Assembly: GCA_020638875.1 (NCBI GenBank)
Contig: JACKHS010000009.1
Location: 62,001 to 126,000, forward strand
Length of the DNA: 64,000 bases
From: Planctomycetota bacterium
GTDB lineage: Bacteria > Planctomycetota > UBA1135 > GCA-002686595
Reading direction: 5' to 3'
In this document: positions 42,443 to 50,890 of the stretch, one piece after another
Layout: the number at the start of each line of letters is the position of its first letter
Position numbering within the stretch: the first letter of the stretch is position 1
Program-made: the position numbers and the translations under genes
Notes under the pieces: model-generated
Seen by the model: the letters and a program-made list of their open reading frames with translations, nothing else
Told to the model about the DNA's origin: nothing
Database searches by the model: none

Positions 42443-44536
42443 ATGAAGTCGCTCCTCGCCCTCCTGCTGCTGCTCGCCCTCGCCGCCTTCGGTCTCCAGA
42501 GTGCCGCCTCCGCTCATGGCGGCGCCTACCGCGGCCCGGGCGGCACGACGGCGGGCGGCGGAGACACCGCGCCGTCGTCCGGCTCCGGCGGCGGCACGAG
42601 CTCGGGCGCGAGCGGCGGGACCACCAGCGGCGGGACGCGCGGACCGGCGTCCCCGGGCGCCTCGAGCGGCTCGGGCGGCGGGGGCACGAACTCGAGCCGG
42701 CCCAACCTGCCGGGGACGTCGATGCCCACCGGCCCGCTCCAGGCGGAGTGGGAGCCGTGGTGGGCCTTCAACCGCGATCCCTTCCTGAACCTGAAGGCGA
42801 TCCTGCACCACGGCGACCTGGTGCTCGGCAGCGACAACTACTTCCTCGGTCACGTGCCGGTCGACCTCGCGCGCGACCGACTCGCGCCCGACGAGGAGGA
42901 GGTGCGCACGCGCATCGCGCCCGCGCTCCTGCGCGTGCTCGTCGGCGAGACCGACAACGACCTCGTCTCCGGCGCGCAGGTCGCGCTCGCGAAGATCGGG
43001 GAGCGCGCCGGGCCGGCGGGCGTGCAGGAGACGACCGCGCGGTTGCGCGACCTGCTCGCGTCGCCGAACCAGGAGCTGGCCGAGACCGCCGCCGTCTCGC
43101 TGGGCATCCTCGCCGACGCGCGCAACCTCGAGCTCCTGCGCGAGCTCCTGTTCGACACCGAGCGCGGCCGCGTCTTCGTCGCCGGCCACGAGGTCAACTG
43201 GCGCACGCGCGCCTTCGCGGCCTACGGGCTCGGCCTGATCGGCTTCCGCTCCAAGGACCCGGTGGTGCGCCGCCAGGTCGTGCGCGACCTCACCGAGGCG
43301 CTCGACGGCGACGTGACGCACATGGCGCTCCCCGACGTCGCCGTGGCCTGCCTCACGGCGCTCGGTCTCGTGCCGCTCTCGGAGGATCCCAACTGCCTGC
43401 TGCGGCCCGAGGACGAGCTCGTGCCCACGCACTGCCGCCGCGGCCAACTGCGCTGGCTGCTCGACTTCGCCGAGCGCGAGCACCTGCACTACATGATCGC
43501 CGCGCACGTGCCGACCACGATCGTGCGGCTGCTCGCGGGCGCGAGCACCGACCTGGACCTGCGGCACGAGGTGCTCGCGCGCTTCATGGCGCAGGCCGAG
43601 TCGCGCACGCTGCAGCGCGAGCTGCGGGCCAGCGCGATCCTCGCCCTGGGCGCCCTGGGCGACGCCGGCGACGACGGCGACGACACGCACGTGCGCGCGC
43701 TCCTGCTGCGCATGGCCCGCGAGTCGCGCGAGCCGCAGACGCGCACGCTCGCGCTGATCGCGGCGGGCCAGGTCGGCGGCCGGCGCAGCGGCGACGTGTC
43801 GGCCGACGAGGAGGGCGCGGGCGAGGTGCGGCGCGCGCTGATGACCGCGCTCGCCAAGGGGCGCAGCTCCGACCGCGCGTGGGCGGCGCTGTCCCTCGCG
43901 CTGCTCGAGCGCAGCCGCCTCGACGCCGGGCTCGTCGTCGACCAGAGCGTCGCCGCCGCGCTGCGTCAGGCCTTCCTCGAGACGCGCGCGCCGGCCGAGA
44001 TCGGCGCCTTCGCGATCGGGCTGGGCATCATGCGCGAGGCGGGCGCGGCGGGCCTGCTGCTCACGCGGCTGCGCGAGATCTCCGACGACCGCGCGCGCGG
44101 CTACCTCTGCCTCGCGCTCGGCCTGATGAACGCGCGCGAGGCGGTGCCGGACCTGCGCGAGCTGCTGGCGAACTCGCGCTATCGCCCGCTGCTGCTGCGC
44201 GAGGTCGCGATCAGCTTGGGCCTGCTCGGCGACAAGCTCGTCGTCGACGACCTCGTGGCTCAGCTCCAGACGGCGACGAGCCTGACGGCGCAGTCGACCA
44301 TCGCCTCGGCGCTGGGCTCGATCGGCGACGCGCGCTCGGTCGGCCCGTTGCTCGAGATGCTCTCCGATCCCGAGCTCAACGTGCGCGCGCGCGCCTTCGC
44401 GGCCGTGGCGCTGGGCATCGTGGCCGACAAGGAGCCGCTGCCCTGGAACTCCAAGATCGCGGTGGGCGTGAACTACCTCGCCAACCCGCCGACGCTGACC
44501 GACGGGCAGGGCCGCGGCATCCTCGACATCCTCTGA
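42443..44536 (+). CDS. Secreted HEAT-repeat protein
   Basis: A 697-residue protein with a signal peptide (MKSLLALLLLLALAAFGLQS, cleaved near ASAHG). A Gly/Ser-rich linker (residues ~28-95) precedes an alpha-helical array with recurring 30-40-residue HEAT units: VRTRIAPALLRVLVG, ETAAVSLGILADARNLELLRELL, LRASAILALGALGD, ALMTALAKGRSSDRAWAALSLALL, ALGSIGDARSVGPLLEMLSDPE. HEAT arrays serve as binding scaffolds. No enzyme is implied. The unusual linker and secretion suggest a surface or periplasmic scaffold. Confidence 0.78.
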   Translation: MKSLLALLLLLALAAFGLQSAASAHGGAYRGPGGTTAGGGDTAPSSGSGGGTSSGASGGTTSGGTRGPASPGASSGSGGGGTNSSRPNLPGTSMPTGPLQAEWEPWWAFNRDPFLNLKAILHHGDLVLGSDNYFLGHVPVDLARDRLAPDEEEVRTRIAPALLRVLVGETDNDLVSGAQVALAKIGERAGPAGVQETTARLRDLLASPNQELAETAAVSLGILADARNLELLRELLFDTERGRVFVAGHEVNWRTRAFAAYGLGLIGFRSKDPVVRRQVVRDLTEALDGDVTHMALPDVAVACLTALGLVPLSEDPNCLLRPEDELVPTHCRRGQLRWLLDFAEREHLHYMIAAHVPTTIVRLLAGASTDLDLRHEVLARFMAQAESRTLQRELRASAILALGALGDAGDDGDDTHVRALLLRMARESREPQTRTLALIAAGQVGGRRSGDVSADEEGAGEVRRALMTALAKGRSSDRAWAALSLALLERSRLDAGLVVDQSVAAALRQAFLETRAPAEIGAFAIGLGIMREAGAAGLLLTRLREISDDRARGYLCLALGLMNAREAVPDLRELLANSRYRPLLLREVAISLGLLGDKLVVDDLVAQLQTATSLTAQSTIASALGSIGDARSVGPLLEMLSDPELNVRARAFAAVALGIVADKEPLPWNSKIAVGVNYLANPPTLTDGQGRGILDIL

Positions 44537-44543
44537 GGGCGCG

Positions 44544-45113
44544 TCAGCGCGGCGCCGGACGCCAGTCCTCGCGCCGCAGGCGGTAGAGCACGCCGACGCC
44601 GCCTTCGAAGGTCATGCCGGGCAGCTCGAAGTCGCGCGTCAGCTCGGTGAAGCCGAACGGTGCGTGCAGGTCGCGCGAGACCTCGTTGCGCGCGTTCGCG
44701 ACGTAGTGCACGGCGTCGACCTCGGGGAAGAGGTCGGCCAGGCGCGCCGCGGTGAGCGCGCTGCCGATGCCGCGCCGCCGCGCGAGCGGGGTCACGACGA
44801 CCCCGCCGAGGTACCAGCCCGCCGGCGCCACGCGCGCGGGGGCGTTCGGCGCGCGGTGGACGACGTAGCTGCGGCCGTAGCCCAGCACGCGGCCGCCGGC
44901 CTCCGCGACGAGCAGCCGGTGCTCGGGGCGCGGCGCGGGCGCGTCGGCTTCGCGCTCGACGCGCGGGAGCACGACGCCGTAGGGCAGGTCCTCGCGCTCC
45001 GCGATGATCTCCGCCAGCGCGGGCGCGTCGGTCGCGCGCGCGTGGCGCACGAGCAGGTCCGGCGGCGCCGCGCGCCGCGGCTCCCCGGGGCGGTAGGCGG
45101 CGAACCGGCTCAC
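44544..45113 (-). CDS. GNAT-family N-acetyltransferase
   Basis: A 189-residue protein from GTG 45113. VVTPLARRRGIGSALTAARLADLF contains the acetyl-CoA pyrophosphate loop (R-x2-G-x-G) and the motif-A strand. LLVRHARATDAPALAEII begins the domain, and ARNEVSRDLHAPFGFTEL is the motif-B region. The substrate (amine or protein N-terminus) cannot be told from sequence. The GTG overlaps the sigma factor stop as GTGA, so expression is coupled to the ECF gene. Confidence 0.8.
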   Translation of the reverse strand: MSRFAAYRPGEPRRAAPPDLLVRHARATDAPALAEIIAEREDLPYGVVLPRVEREADAPAPRPEHRLLVAEAGGRVLGYGRSYVVHRAPNAPARVAPAGWYLGGVVVTPLARRRGIGSALTAARLADLFPEVDAVHYVANARNEVSRDLHAPFGFTELTRDFELPGMTFEGGVGVLYRLRREDWRPAPR

Positions 45114-45808
45114 AGGTCGATCTTGTGGCGCGCGATCTTCAGCAGCGCCACCTTCGCGCGCGCGTGCAGCATCGCCGTCGCGCGCGGCGTCACGCGCCCC
45201 ATCTGCTCGGTGATGTACTCCCACGACGCGCCGGCGAAGTCGCGCAGCAGGATCACCTCGCGGTAGTCGGGCGGCAGCTCGGCCACGCACTCGTCGAGCA
45301 GGTCCTCACGCTCGAGGCGCGTGAGCTCCTCCAGCGGCTCCGGCGTGCGCGCCTGCGGCTCGTAGGTGTACTCGCCGCTGTCCATCGCCTTCTTCGCGCG
45401 CGTCATCGCGACCTCACGGCGCGAGTCGCGCTTGAGCGCGCCCAGGTAGTCGGACGCGCCGCGGAGCTGGTTCTCGGCGATCTGCGCGAGCCAGTGGATC
45501 AAGCTGCCCGGCTCGCGCATCTCGAACTCCTTGAGGCTCGTCATCGCCGCCCCGAAGGTGTTCTGCACGATGTCGACCGAGTCCATGCGCGCGCGGATGC
45601 GCTTGCCCATGCGGATGCGCACGATGCGCAGCACGCGGTCGTAGTAGCGCGCGAACAACTCCTCGAGCGCCGCGTCCTCGCCGCCCTGGTAGGCGGCGAC
45701 GAGCTCGGCGGTGCGTTGCATCTCCCGCGAGCGCTGCTCGGCCAGCGCCGCCTCGTCCAGCACGGCCTCGTCGAACTCGGCCGGCTCGTCTCCCTGGGTG
45801 TCGCTCAC
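45110..45808 (-). CDS. Planctomycete-type ECF sigma factor
   Basis: A 232-residue protein from GTG 45808. EELFARYYDRVLRIVRIRMG and VDIVQNTFGAAMTSLKEF are region 2, FEMREPGSLIHWLAQIAENQLRGASDYLGA the linker, and DECVAELPPDYREVILLRDFAGASWEYITEQMG, followed by RATAMLHARAKVALL, region 4. The layout resembles the planctomycete ECF group often linked to protein kinases. It has an acidic N-terminal extension (DEPAEFDEAVLDEAALAEQ). It is preceded by a TAGGAT box at 7 nt. No anti-sigma gene is adjacent. Confidence 0.88.
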   Translation of the reverse strand: MSDTQGDEPAEFDEAVLDEAALAEQRSREMQRTAELVAAYQGGEDAALEELFARYYDRVLRIVRIRMGKRIRARMDSVDIVQNTFGAAMTSLKEFEMREPGSLIHWLAQIAENQLRGASDYLGALKRDSRREVAMTRAKKAMDSGEYTYEPQARTPEPLEELTRLEREDLLDECVAELPPDYREVILLRDFAGASWEYITEQMGRVTPRATAMLHARAKVALLKIARHKIDL

Positions 45809-45815
45809 GCCGCCG

Positions 45816-45821
45816 ATCCTA
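45816..45821 (-). promoter_or_regulatory. Candidate -10 box (TAGGAT, minus strand), leaderless sigma gene
   Basis: TAGGAT ends 7 nt before the GTG at 45808. It sits between the AlbA_2-type gene (stop at 45847) and the sigma gene. Confidence 0.4.
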
Positions 45822-45846
45822 CCGGGCGACCCCGCGCGGACCCAAG

Positions 45847-46500
45847 TCAGGGCCGGTGGTAGACCCGGTTCTTGCCGCGGCCGTGGCCGACGAGCAGCCC
45901 CTCCTGCTCGAGGCGCGTGAAGACGCGGCGGGCGCGCTGCAGGCCCAGGTTGTACTCCGCGGCGAAGCGCGGGTAGGTCGCGTCGCCGCCGGGCACGTCG
46001 GAGCGCCGGCTGCGCTCGTCCACCCAGGTCAGCGCCCGCGCCTGGAGCGGGTCGCTGGACCCGCGGCCGTTGCGCGGCCGGCGCAGCGCGTCGAGCGTCG
46101 CGCCGCGCGCCAGGCGGTTCGAGGAGCCCACGCGCACCACCACCTCGTGGTCGTCGTCGCCGAGCAGCACCGCGTGCGGGCGCAGCGCCGAGGCCGGCAC
46201 CTGCGCGGCGACCACGGCCTTGCCGTCGACGCGCACGAGCGTCGTCTGCAGCACGAGGTGCGGCGTGATCAGCTCGGTCGCGACGCGCCTCAGGTCGGCC
46301 ATCACCTTGCGCGGCTGGTGCACGCCGTGGATGCCGCCCTTGTCGAGCACACCGACCAGCAGGATCCCGCCGCGCGTGTTGGCGAAGGCGCACAGCGTGC
46401 GCGCCACCTTCTCGTCCCGCGGCAGCCCGCGCTTGAACTCGAGGTCGCGTCCCTCGCCCTCCGCGACGAGCTCGAGCAGCTCTTCGGGACTGAGGTTCAC
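45847..46500 (-). CDS. AlbA_2 (Schlafen-like) domain regulator with a C-terminal winged helix
   Basis: A 217-residue protein from GTG 46500. Residues 1-130 (EGEGRDLEFKRGLP, CAFANTRGGILLVGVLDKGGIHGV) have the AlbA_2 fold pattern, which includes putative DNA-binding regulators in many bacteria. The C-terminal ~60 residues (YPRFAAEYNLGLQRARRVFTRLEQEGLLVGHGRGKNRVYHRP) resemble a winged helix. Likely a transcription-related protein; the target is unknown. A TAGACT box 6 nt before the GTG suggests a leaderless mRNA. Confidence 0.75.
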   Translation of the reverse strand: MNLSPEELLELVAEGEGRDLEFKRGLPRDEKVARTLCAFANTRGGILLVGVLDKGGIHGVHQPRKVMADLRRVATELITPHLVLQTTLVRVDGKAVVAAQVPASALRPHAVLLGDDDHEVVVRVGSSNRLARGATLDALRRPRNGRGSSDPLQARALTWVDERSRRSDVPGGDATYPRFAAEYNLGLQRARRVFTRLEQEGLLVGHGRGKNRVYHRP

Positions 46501-46506
46501 GCGCGG

Positions 46507-46512
46507 AGTCTA
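46507..46512 (-). promoter_or_regulatory. Candidate -10 box (TAGACT, minus strand), leaderless AlbA_2 gene
   Basis: TAGACT ends 6 nt before the GTG at 46500, the same spacing as at pcp and at the gene starting at 52704. Confidence 0.45.
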
Positions 46513-46567
46513 GCAGTCGCGCGCGCGCGCACCGCCCGCACGCTGCGGCGAAGGTCGCGTGAAGCAG

Positions 46568-46602
46568 CGCGCCCCGCCGGGCGCGGAGCTCGGCGGGGCG
46601 CG
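46568..46602 (-). terminator. Hairpin after the first tandem secreted paralogue
   Basis: CGCGCCCCGCCG (46568-46579) pairs with 46591-46602 across an 11-nt loop, 21 nt past the stop at 46624. No U-tract. Confidence 0.55.
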
Positions 46603-46623
46603 TCGTCGGTCACTCGCGACGGA

Positions 46624-48387
46624 TCACGGCGTGAAGGTCACCGCGAGCGCGTTCGAGAGGTTGAAGCCGTTGCCGCAGGGGCCGAACGGATCGCGGTACC
46701 AGCCCTGGAAGCGCACGGTCGAGAAGGGCACCCAGGGCGCGCCGCCGCCGATCAGGCCGGGCCCGTAGCTGATCGAGCCGCCGGCGCCCGAGTTCTTCGG
46801 GCCGAAGCGCACCACGCCGCCGCCGACGCAGCGCAGGCCGTCGCCGAAGGGGAAGGGACCGATCGCGGTCGAGCCGAAGTAGACGATGCCGAACTGACCG
46901 GTAGGCATGTTCGAGACGGTCAGCACGAGGTCGTCGTTGAAGACGCTCGAGGTGCCCGAGCCCGAGAGCAGCGCGCCGACGCCGGTGGAGTTGCGGCAGC
47001 CGGCGCTGCCGTCCCAGTTGGCGCACGGCGCCGGACCGCCGACGGGGCAGTAGCAGTAGCCCGAGGCGATCAGTTCGCACTCGTCCGGGATGCCGTTGCC
47101 GTTGACGTCGGTCGAGGCGCCCGACGCGATGTCGATGCTGTCCGGGACGCCGTTGCCGTTGCAGTCGGTGCCGGTCGAGAGGCTGACGGTGTCGAGCGCG
47201 TTCAGGTCGTCACCGATCGCGCCGGTGGAGCGCGCCGTCACGAGGCCCAGGTTCTCTGCCGCGCAGAAGATGCCGGGGAAGGGCGAGAGGCCGCCGAACG
47301 CCGTCGGCAGCGGCGTGGTGAGGATGTCGCCTTCTTCGATCGGGATGCCGAAGATCGAGTCGGGCATGCCGATCACCGCCGAGCCGCGGCGCACGGAGAA
47401 CAGCACCATGTCGGTGTTGTTGCCCAGCCAGTCGTAGGGCTGCAGGCTCGGCTCGAAGACGCCCGTGCCGTTCTCCCAGATCGCCAGCGCGTCGAGGTCG
47501 TCGACCGCGCCCGCGAGGTTGAGGCCGAGCATCGGCGCGGGGGCCCACACCACCGGCGGACCGCCGGGCGCGACGACCTTCAGGATGTCGGCGCCGAAGA
47601 AGCCGTGCGCGGGCGCGGAGCCCGAGTTCGGCACGCCGGCCAGGAAGTCGAAGTAGCCCTCGTCGAGCGAGAAGTAGACGCCGGTGGGCGGGAAGAAGGC
47701 CGGCGACGGGTTGAGCTCGATGTCGAGCGCGTCGACGTTGTCGCCGATGTTGGGGAAGCCGGGGAAGTTCGGCTCGCGCAGGCCGAAGCCGGGGTACACG
47801 GAGCCGCTGCAACTCGGCATGCCGTCTCCGTCGTACACGGCCTTGTGCCCGGCCAGCACGGCGAACGGCGGCAGCGGACCGCCCGGCAGCGGCATCGCGT
47901 TCTTCCACACGTCGGCGGACGCGTCACCGCACGGCACCTCGGTGCTCATGTCCGGCGGGAAGAACGGGCCCATGTTGCCCAGCGCGTACTCGTCGGTGGA
48001 GAAGAAGTAGTCGCCCAGGAAGGCGGCGCTCTGCACCTGCATGCGGAAGTCGGTTCCGTAGGAGAGCGCGTCGACCTCGACGGCGCAGGGCGTGCCGCCC
48101 AGGTGGCCGACGCACGCGCCCCACAGCGGCAGACCGAGCCCGGTCGGGCCGGCGGAGATGACGGTGCCGGGAGGCGGCAGCGGCCCCAGCGCCGGCGTGA
48201 TCGTGGCGGCCGAGAGGATGTCGCCCTCGGTGATCGGCAGCGCCGTGAAGCTGTCGGGCGCGGCGAGCATCGGGCTGTGCCAGTCGATCGAGAAGGTCAC
48301 TTGCTGGGCGGCGGCGCCGGAGGCCAGCAGGGTGGCGCCCGCGGCCAGACGGGCGACGCGGCGGGCGGTGTTCAGGGAGGTGTTCAT
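46624..48387 (-). CDS. Secreted protein of a tandem pair, with WYRDP C-terminal module
   Basis: A 587-residue protein with a signal peptide (VARLAAGATLLASGAAAQQ, cleaved before VTFSI). Residues ~20-400 form a large beta-rich domain (VTFSIDWHSPMLAAPDSFTA; FGADILKVVAPGGPPVVWAP). Residues ~420-440 hold the D-x-N-G-N-x-x-P-D calcium-binding-like segment (TDVNGNGIPDECE). The C-terminal module reads YCYCPVGGPAPCANW, NSTGVGALLSGSGTSSV, DLVLTVSNMPTGQFGIVYFG, FGDGLRCVGGGV, RFQGWYRDP and FNLSNALAVTFTP. A close paralogue lies at 48565; function unknown, secreted. Confidence 0.8.
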   Translation of the reverse strand: MNTSLNTARRVARLAAGATLLASGAAAQQVTFSIDWHSPMLAAPDSFTALPITEGDILSAATITPALGPLPPPGTVISAGPTGLGLPLWGACVGHLGGTPCAVEVDALSYGTDFRMQVQSAAFLGDYFFSTDEYALGNMGPFFPPDMSTEVPCGDASADVWKNAMPLPGGPLPPFAVLAGHKAVYDGDGMPSCSGSVYPGFGLREPNFPGFPNIGDNVDALDIELNPSPAFFPPTGVYFSLDEGYFDFLAGVPNSGSAPAHGFFGADILKVVAPGGPPVVWAPAPMLGLNLAGAVDDLDALAIWENGTGVFEPSLQPYDWLGNNTDMVLFSVRRGSAVIGMPDSIFGIPIEEGDILTTPLPTAFGGLSPFPGIFCAAENLGLVTARSTGAIGDDLNALDTVSLSTGTDCNGNGVPDSIDIASGASTDVNGNGIPDECELIASGYCYCPVGGPAPCANWDGSAGCRNSTGVGALLSGSGTSSVFNDDLVLTVSNMPTGQFGIVYFGSTAIGPFPFGDGLRCVGGGVVRFGPKNSGAGGSISYGPGLIGGGAPWVPFSTVRFQGWYRDPFGPCGNGFNLSNALAVTFTP

Positions 48388-48504
48388 CGGAGCGAGGTGG
48401 GTCGTGGTTCCTGACGTCGCGCGGCGGGTCGTCCGCTCGCGACACCTCGAACTGCGCCCGCCGGCGCCGGCCGGACGACTTCTTCGAGGATTCTCACGAC
48501 GCGA

Positions 48505-48540
48505 CGGCGGCCCGCCGAGCCGTGGCTCGACGGGCCGCCG
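48505..48540 (-). terminator. Hairpin after the second tandem secreted paralogue
   Basis: CGGCGGCCCG pairs with CGGGCCGCCG, with an inner CGAGC/GCTCG stem (one mismatch) and a CGTG loop. It begins 24 nt past the stop at 48565 and lies upstream of the next gene's start. Confidence 0.55.
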
Positions 48541-48564
48541 AAGAGGCCGCAGGCGCGCCCGCGC

Positions 48565-50322
48565 TCAGGGCGTGAAGATCACCGAGAGGGCGTTGGAGAG
48601 GTTGAAGCCGTTGCCGCAGGGGCCGGACGGATCGCGGTACCAGCCCTGGAAGCGCACGGTCTGGAAGGGCGCCCAGGGCGCGCCGCCGCCGATCAGGCCG
48701 GGGCCGTAGGAGATCGTCCCGGCCGTGCCCGAGTTCTTCGGCGCGAAGCGGATCACGCCGCCGCCGACGCAGCGCAGGCCGTCGCCGAACGGGAAGGGCC
48801 CGATGGCGTTGTTGCCGAAGTACACGATGCCGAACTGGCCGGTGGGCAGGTTCGTGACGGTCAGCACGAGGTCGTCGTTGAAGACGCTCGAGGTGCCCGA
48901 GCCGGTCAGCAGCGCCCCCGCGCCGGTGGAGTTCTGGCAGCCCGCGTTCGGGTCCCAGTTGGCGCAGGGCGCCGGGCCGCCCACCGGGCAGAAGCAGTAC
49001 GGCGTCGCGATGAGCTCGCACTCGTCCGGGATGCCGTTGCCGTTCACGTCGGTGGAGTTGCCCGACTGGATGTCGATGTTGTCCGGCACGCCGTTGCCGT
49101 TGCAGTCCGGGCCGAGCGCCGGCCCGACGGTGTCGAGGGCGTTCAGGTCGTCCGCGCGCATCGCGTACGAGCGGAACGTGATCAGGCCGAGGTTCTCCGC
49201 GGCGCAGAAGATGCCGGGGTAGGGCGACAGGCCGCCGACGACCGGCGTGGTGAGGATGTCACCCTCTTCGATCGGGATGCCGAAGATCGAGTCGGGCTGC
49301 CCGATGACCGGCGAGCCGCGGCGCACGGAGAACAGCACCATGTCCGTTCCGCCGTTGACCCAGTCGTAGGGGAACGCGCTGGGCTCGAACAGGCCGGTGC
49401 CGTTCTCCCAGATCGCCAGCGCGTCGAGGTCGTCGAGCGCGCCGGCCTGATTGAGGCCGAGCTGGAAGCCCGAGGCCCACACGATCGGCGGACCGCCGGG
49501 CGTGAGCGTCTTGAGCACGTCGGCGCCCGTCGCGCCGATCAGCCCGGCCGAGCCCGAGTTCGGCTGGCCGACCAGGCCGTCGAAGAAGGCCTCGTCGAGC
49601 GAGAAGTAGACGCCGGTGGCCGGGAAGCCCGCCGAGCTCGCGTTGAAGTCGACGTCGAGCGCGTCGAGGTTGTCGCCGAGGTTGGGGAAGCCGGGGAAGT
49701 TCGGCTCGCGCAGCCCCAGGCCGGGGTACAGCGCGCCGCTGCAGCTCACCATGCCGTCGCCGTCGATCGCCGCCGTGTTGCCGGCCATGAAGAAGAACGG
49801 TCCGAGCGGACCGGCGGGCAGCGGCGCGCCGTTGTGCCACACGTCGGCCGAGGCGTCGCCGCACGGCACCTCCGAGCCCATGTCCGGCGGCCAGGACGGG
49901 CCGGCGAAGCCCAGCGCGTACTCGTCCGTCGAGAACCAGTAGTCGCCCAGCGAACCGCTCGACTGCGGGAGCATGGGGTGGTCGGTGCCGTACGACAGCG
50001 CGTCGACCTCGATGCCGCACGGCGTGCCGCCGGGGTGACCGACGCAGCCCGCCCACGCGGGCAGGCCCAGGCCGGTCGGGCCGGCCGAGATCGCGATGCC
50101 GGGCATCGTCAGCGGGCCGAGGGCCGGCGTCAGCGTGGCCGGGGCGAGGATGTCGCCCTCGGTGATCGGCGTCGACGTGAAGAAGTCGGGGATCGGCAGC
50201 GTCGGGCTGTGCCAGTCGATCGAGAACGTGACCTGTTGCGCGCCGGCTTGGCCGGCGAGGAAGGCGGCGCCGGCGACCAGGGAGGCGGCGCGGCGCGCGA
50301 GGGGAAGGCGGGTGGGCTTCAT
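48565..50322 (-). CDS. Secreted protein of a tandem pair, with WYRDP C-terminal module
   Basis: A 585-residue protein closely resembling the 46624-48387 product throughout, from the signal peptide (LVAGAAFLAGQAGAQQ, VTFSIDWHSPTL) to the D-x-N-G-N segment (NSTDVNGNGIPDECE) and the C-terminal module ending RFQGWYRDP...FNLSNALSVIFTP. The pair arose by duplication. Each gene keeps its own promoter region and terminator hairpin. Local differences cluster around residues 60-120 and 330-400. Function unknown. Confidence 0.8.
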   Translation of the reverse strand: MKPTRLPLARRAASLVAGAAFLAGQAGAQQVTFSIDWHSPTLPIPDFFTSTPITEGDILAPATLTPALGPLTMPGIAISAGPTGLGLPAWAGCVGHPGGTPCGIEVDALSYGTDHPMLPQSSGSLGDYWFSTDEYALGFAGPSWPPDMGSEVPCGDASADVWHNGAPLPAGPLGPFFFMAGNTAAIDGDGMVSCSGALYPGLGLREPNFPGFPNLGDNLDALDVDFNASSAGFPATGVYFSLDEAFFDGLVGQPNSGSAGLIGATGADVLKTLTPGGPPIVWASGFQLGLNQAGALDDLDALAIWENGTGLFEPSAFPYDWVNGGTDMVLFSVRRGSPVIGQPDSIFGIPIEEGDILTTPVVGGLSPYPGIFCAAENLGLITFRSYAMRADDLNALDTVGPALGPDCNGNGVPDNIDIQSGNSTDVNGNGIPDECELIATPYCFCPVGGPAPCANWDPNAGCQNSTGAGALLTGSGTSSVFNDDLVLTVTNLPTGQFGIVYFGNNAIGPFPFGDGLRCVGGGVIRFAPKNSGTAGTISYGPGLIGGGAPWAPFQTVRFQGWYRDPSGPCGNGFNLSNALSVIFTP

Positions 50323-50890
50323 GGAAGCGAAGAGTGTCGAGGGTGGTGGGGCGCGCCGCGGGGACCGTCGGCGACCTCCTCAACTGCGCGTCGTCAGGCG
50401 CGCCGGACAGGGAAGTCGGACGAACTCGTTCCCGCGCGAGCTCCCGACCCGCGGCGCCGCGCCGGTCCCCGTGACCGGCCGCCGTCGCGGGCGTTCGCGT
50501 GGCTGCGCAGCGAGCTTCGGGCTCGCGCGCCCGCGCCGTGCGTGCGGCGCGGGGTGCGACCCGCGGGGGGAGCGGCGAGCGTGGGCCACCCGGCCGCCGC
50601 GCGCGGCCGTCGCTCGACGACCCGGCGACGCGAACGGAGGTGCGTGGCGGTCGACAAGGGCGTGACGACGAGGGCGGGGCCGACGGGGTGAGACGCGCTT
50701 CATCCCAACCGAGCGGACGCGTCCCCGCCAGAGGGGAACTCCCCGGCCTCGGCGGCGGTCCCGCGGCGGGGACGCCGCGCGGGTCGGCGGCGCTGCGCCG
50801 CGGCGCCGGGCGGCACGAGAGCCGCGCGTCGCGATGTGCTACAACCTCGCGCTCCCCCGCTTCCCGCGTCCCGAGCGACTCCTCCGCGCC
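50323..50890. other. Divergent intergenic region (568 nt) with a nested hairpin
   Basis: No gene is supported here. An 11-bp stem (GCGTCCCCGCC at 50719-50729 with 50765-50775) encloses a smaller GGGG/CCCC stem at 50733-50744, making a nested structure in the 5' region of the pfp gene. TACAAC at 50840-50845 is a weak -10 candidate. The 5' half, next to the secreted-protein gene, shows no motif. Confidence 0.45.

Noticed and set aside
50834..50890. An earlier start for the PPi-phosphofructokinase (19 extra residues)
   Set aside because: The added residues are not like the family and the conserved fold begins at MSQLVGNALIGQSGG. It remains possible but less likely.
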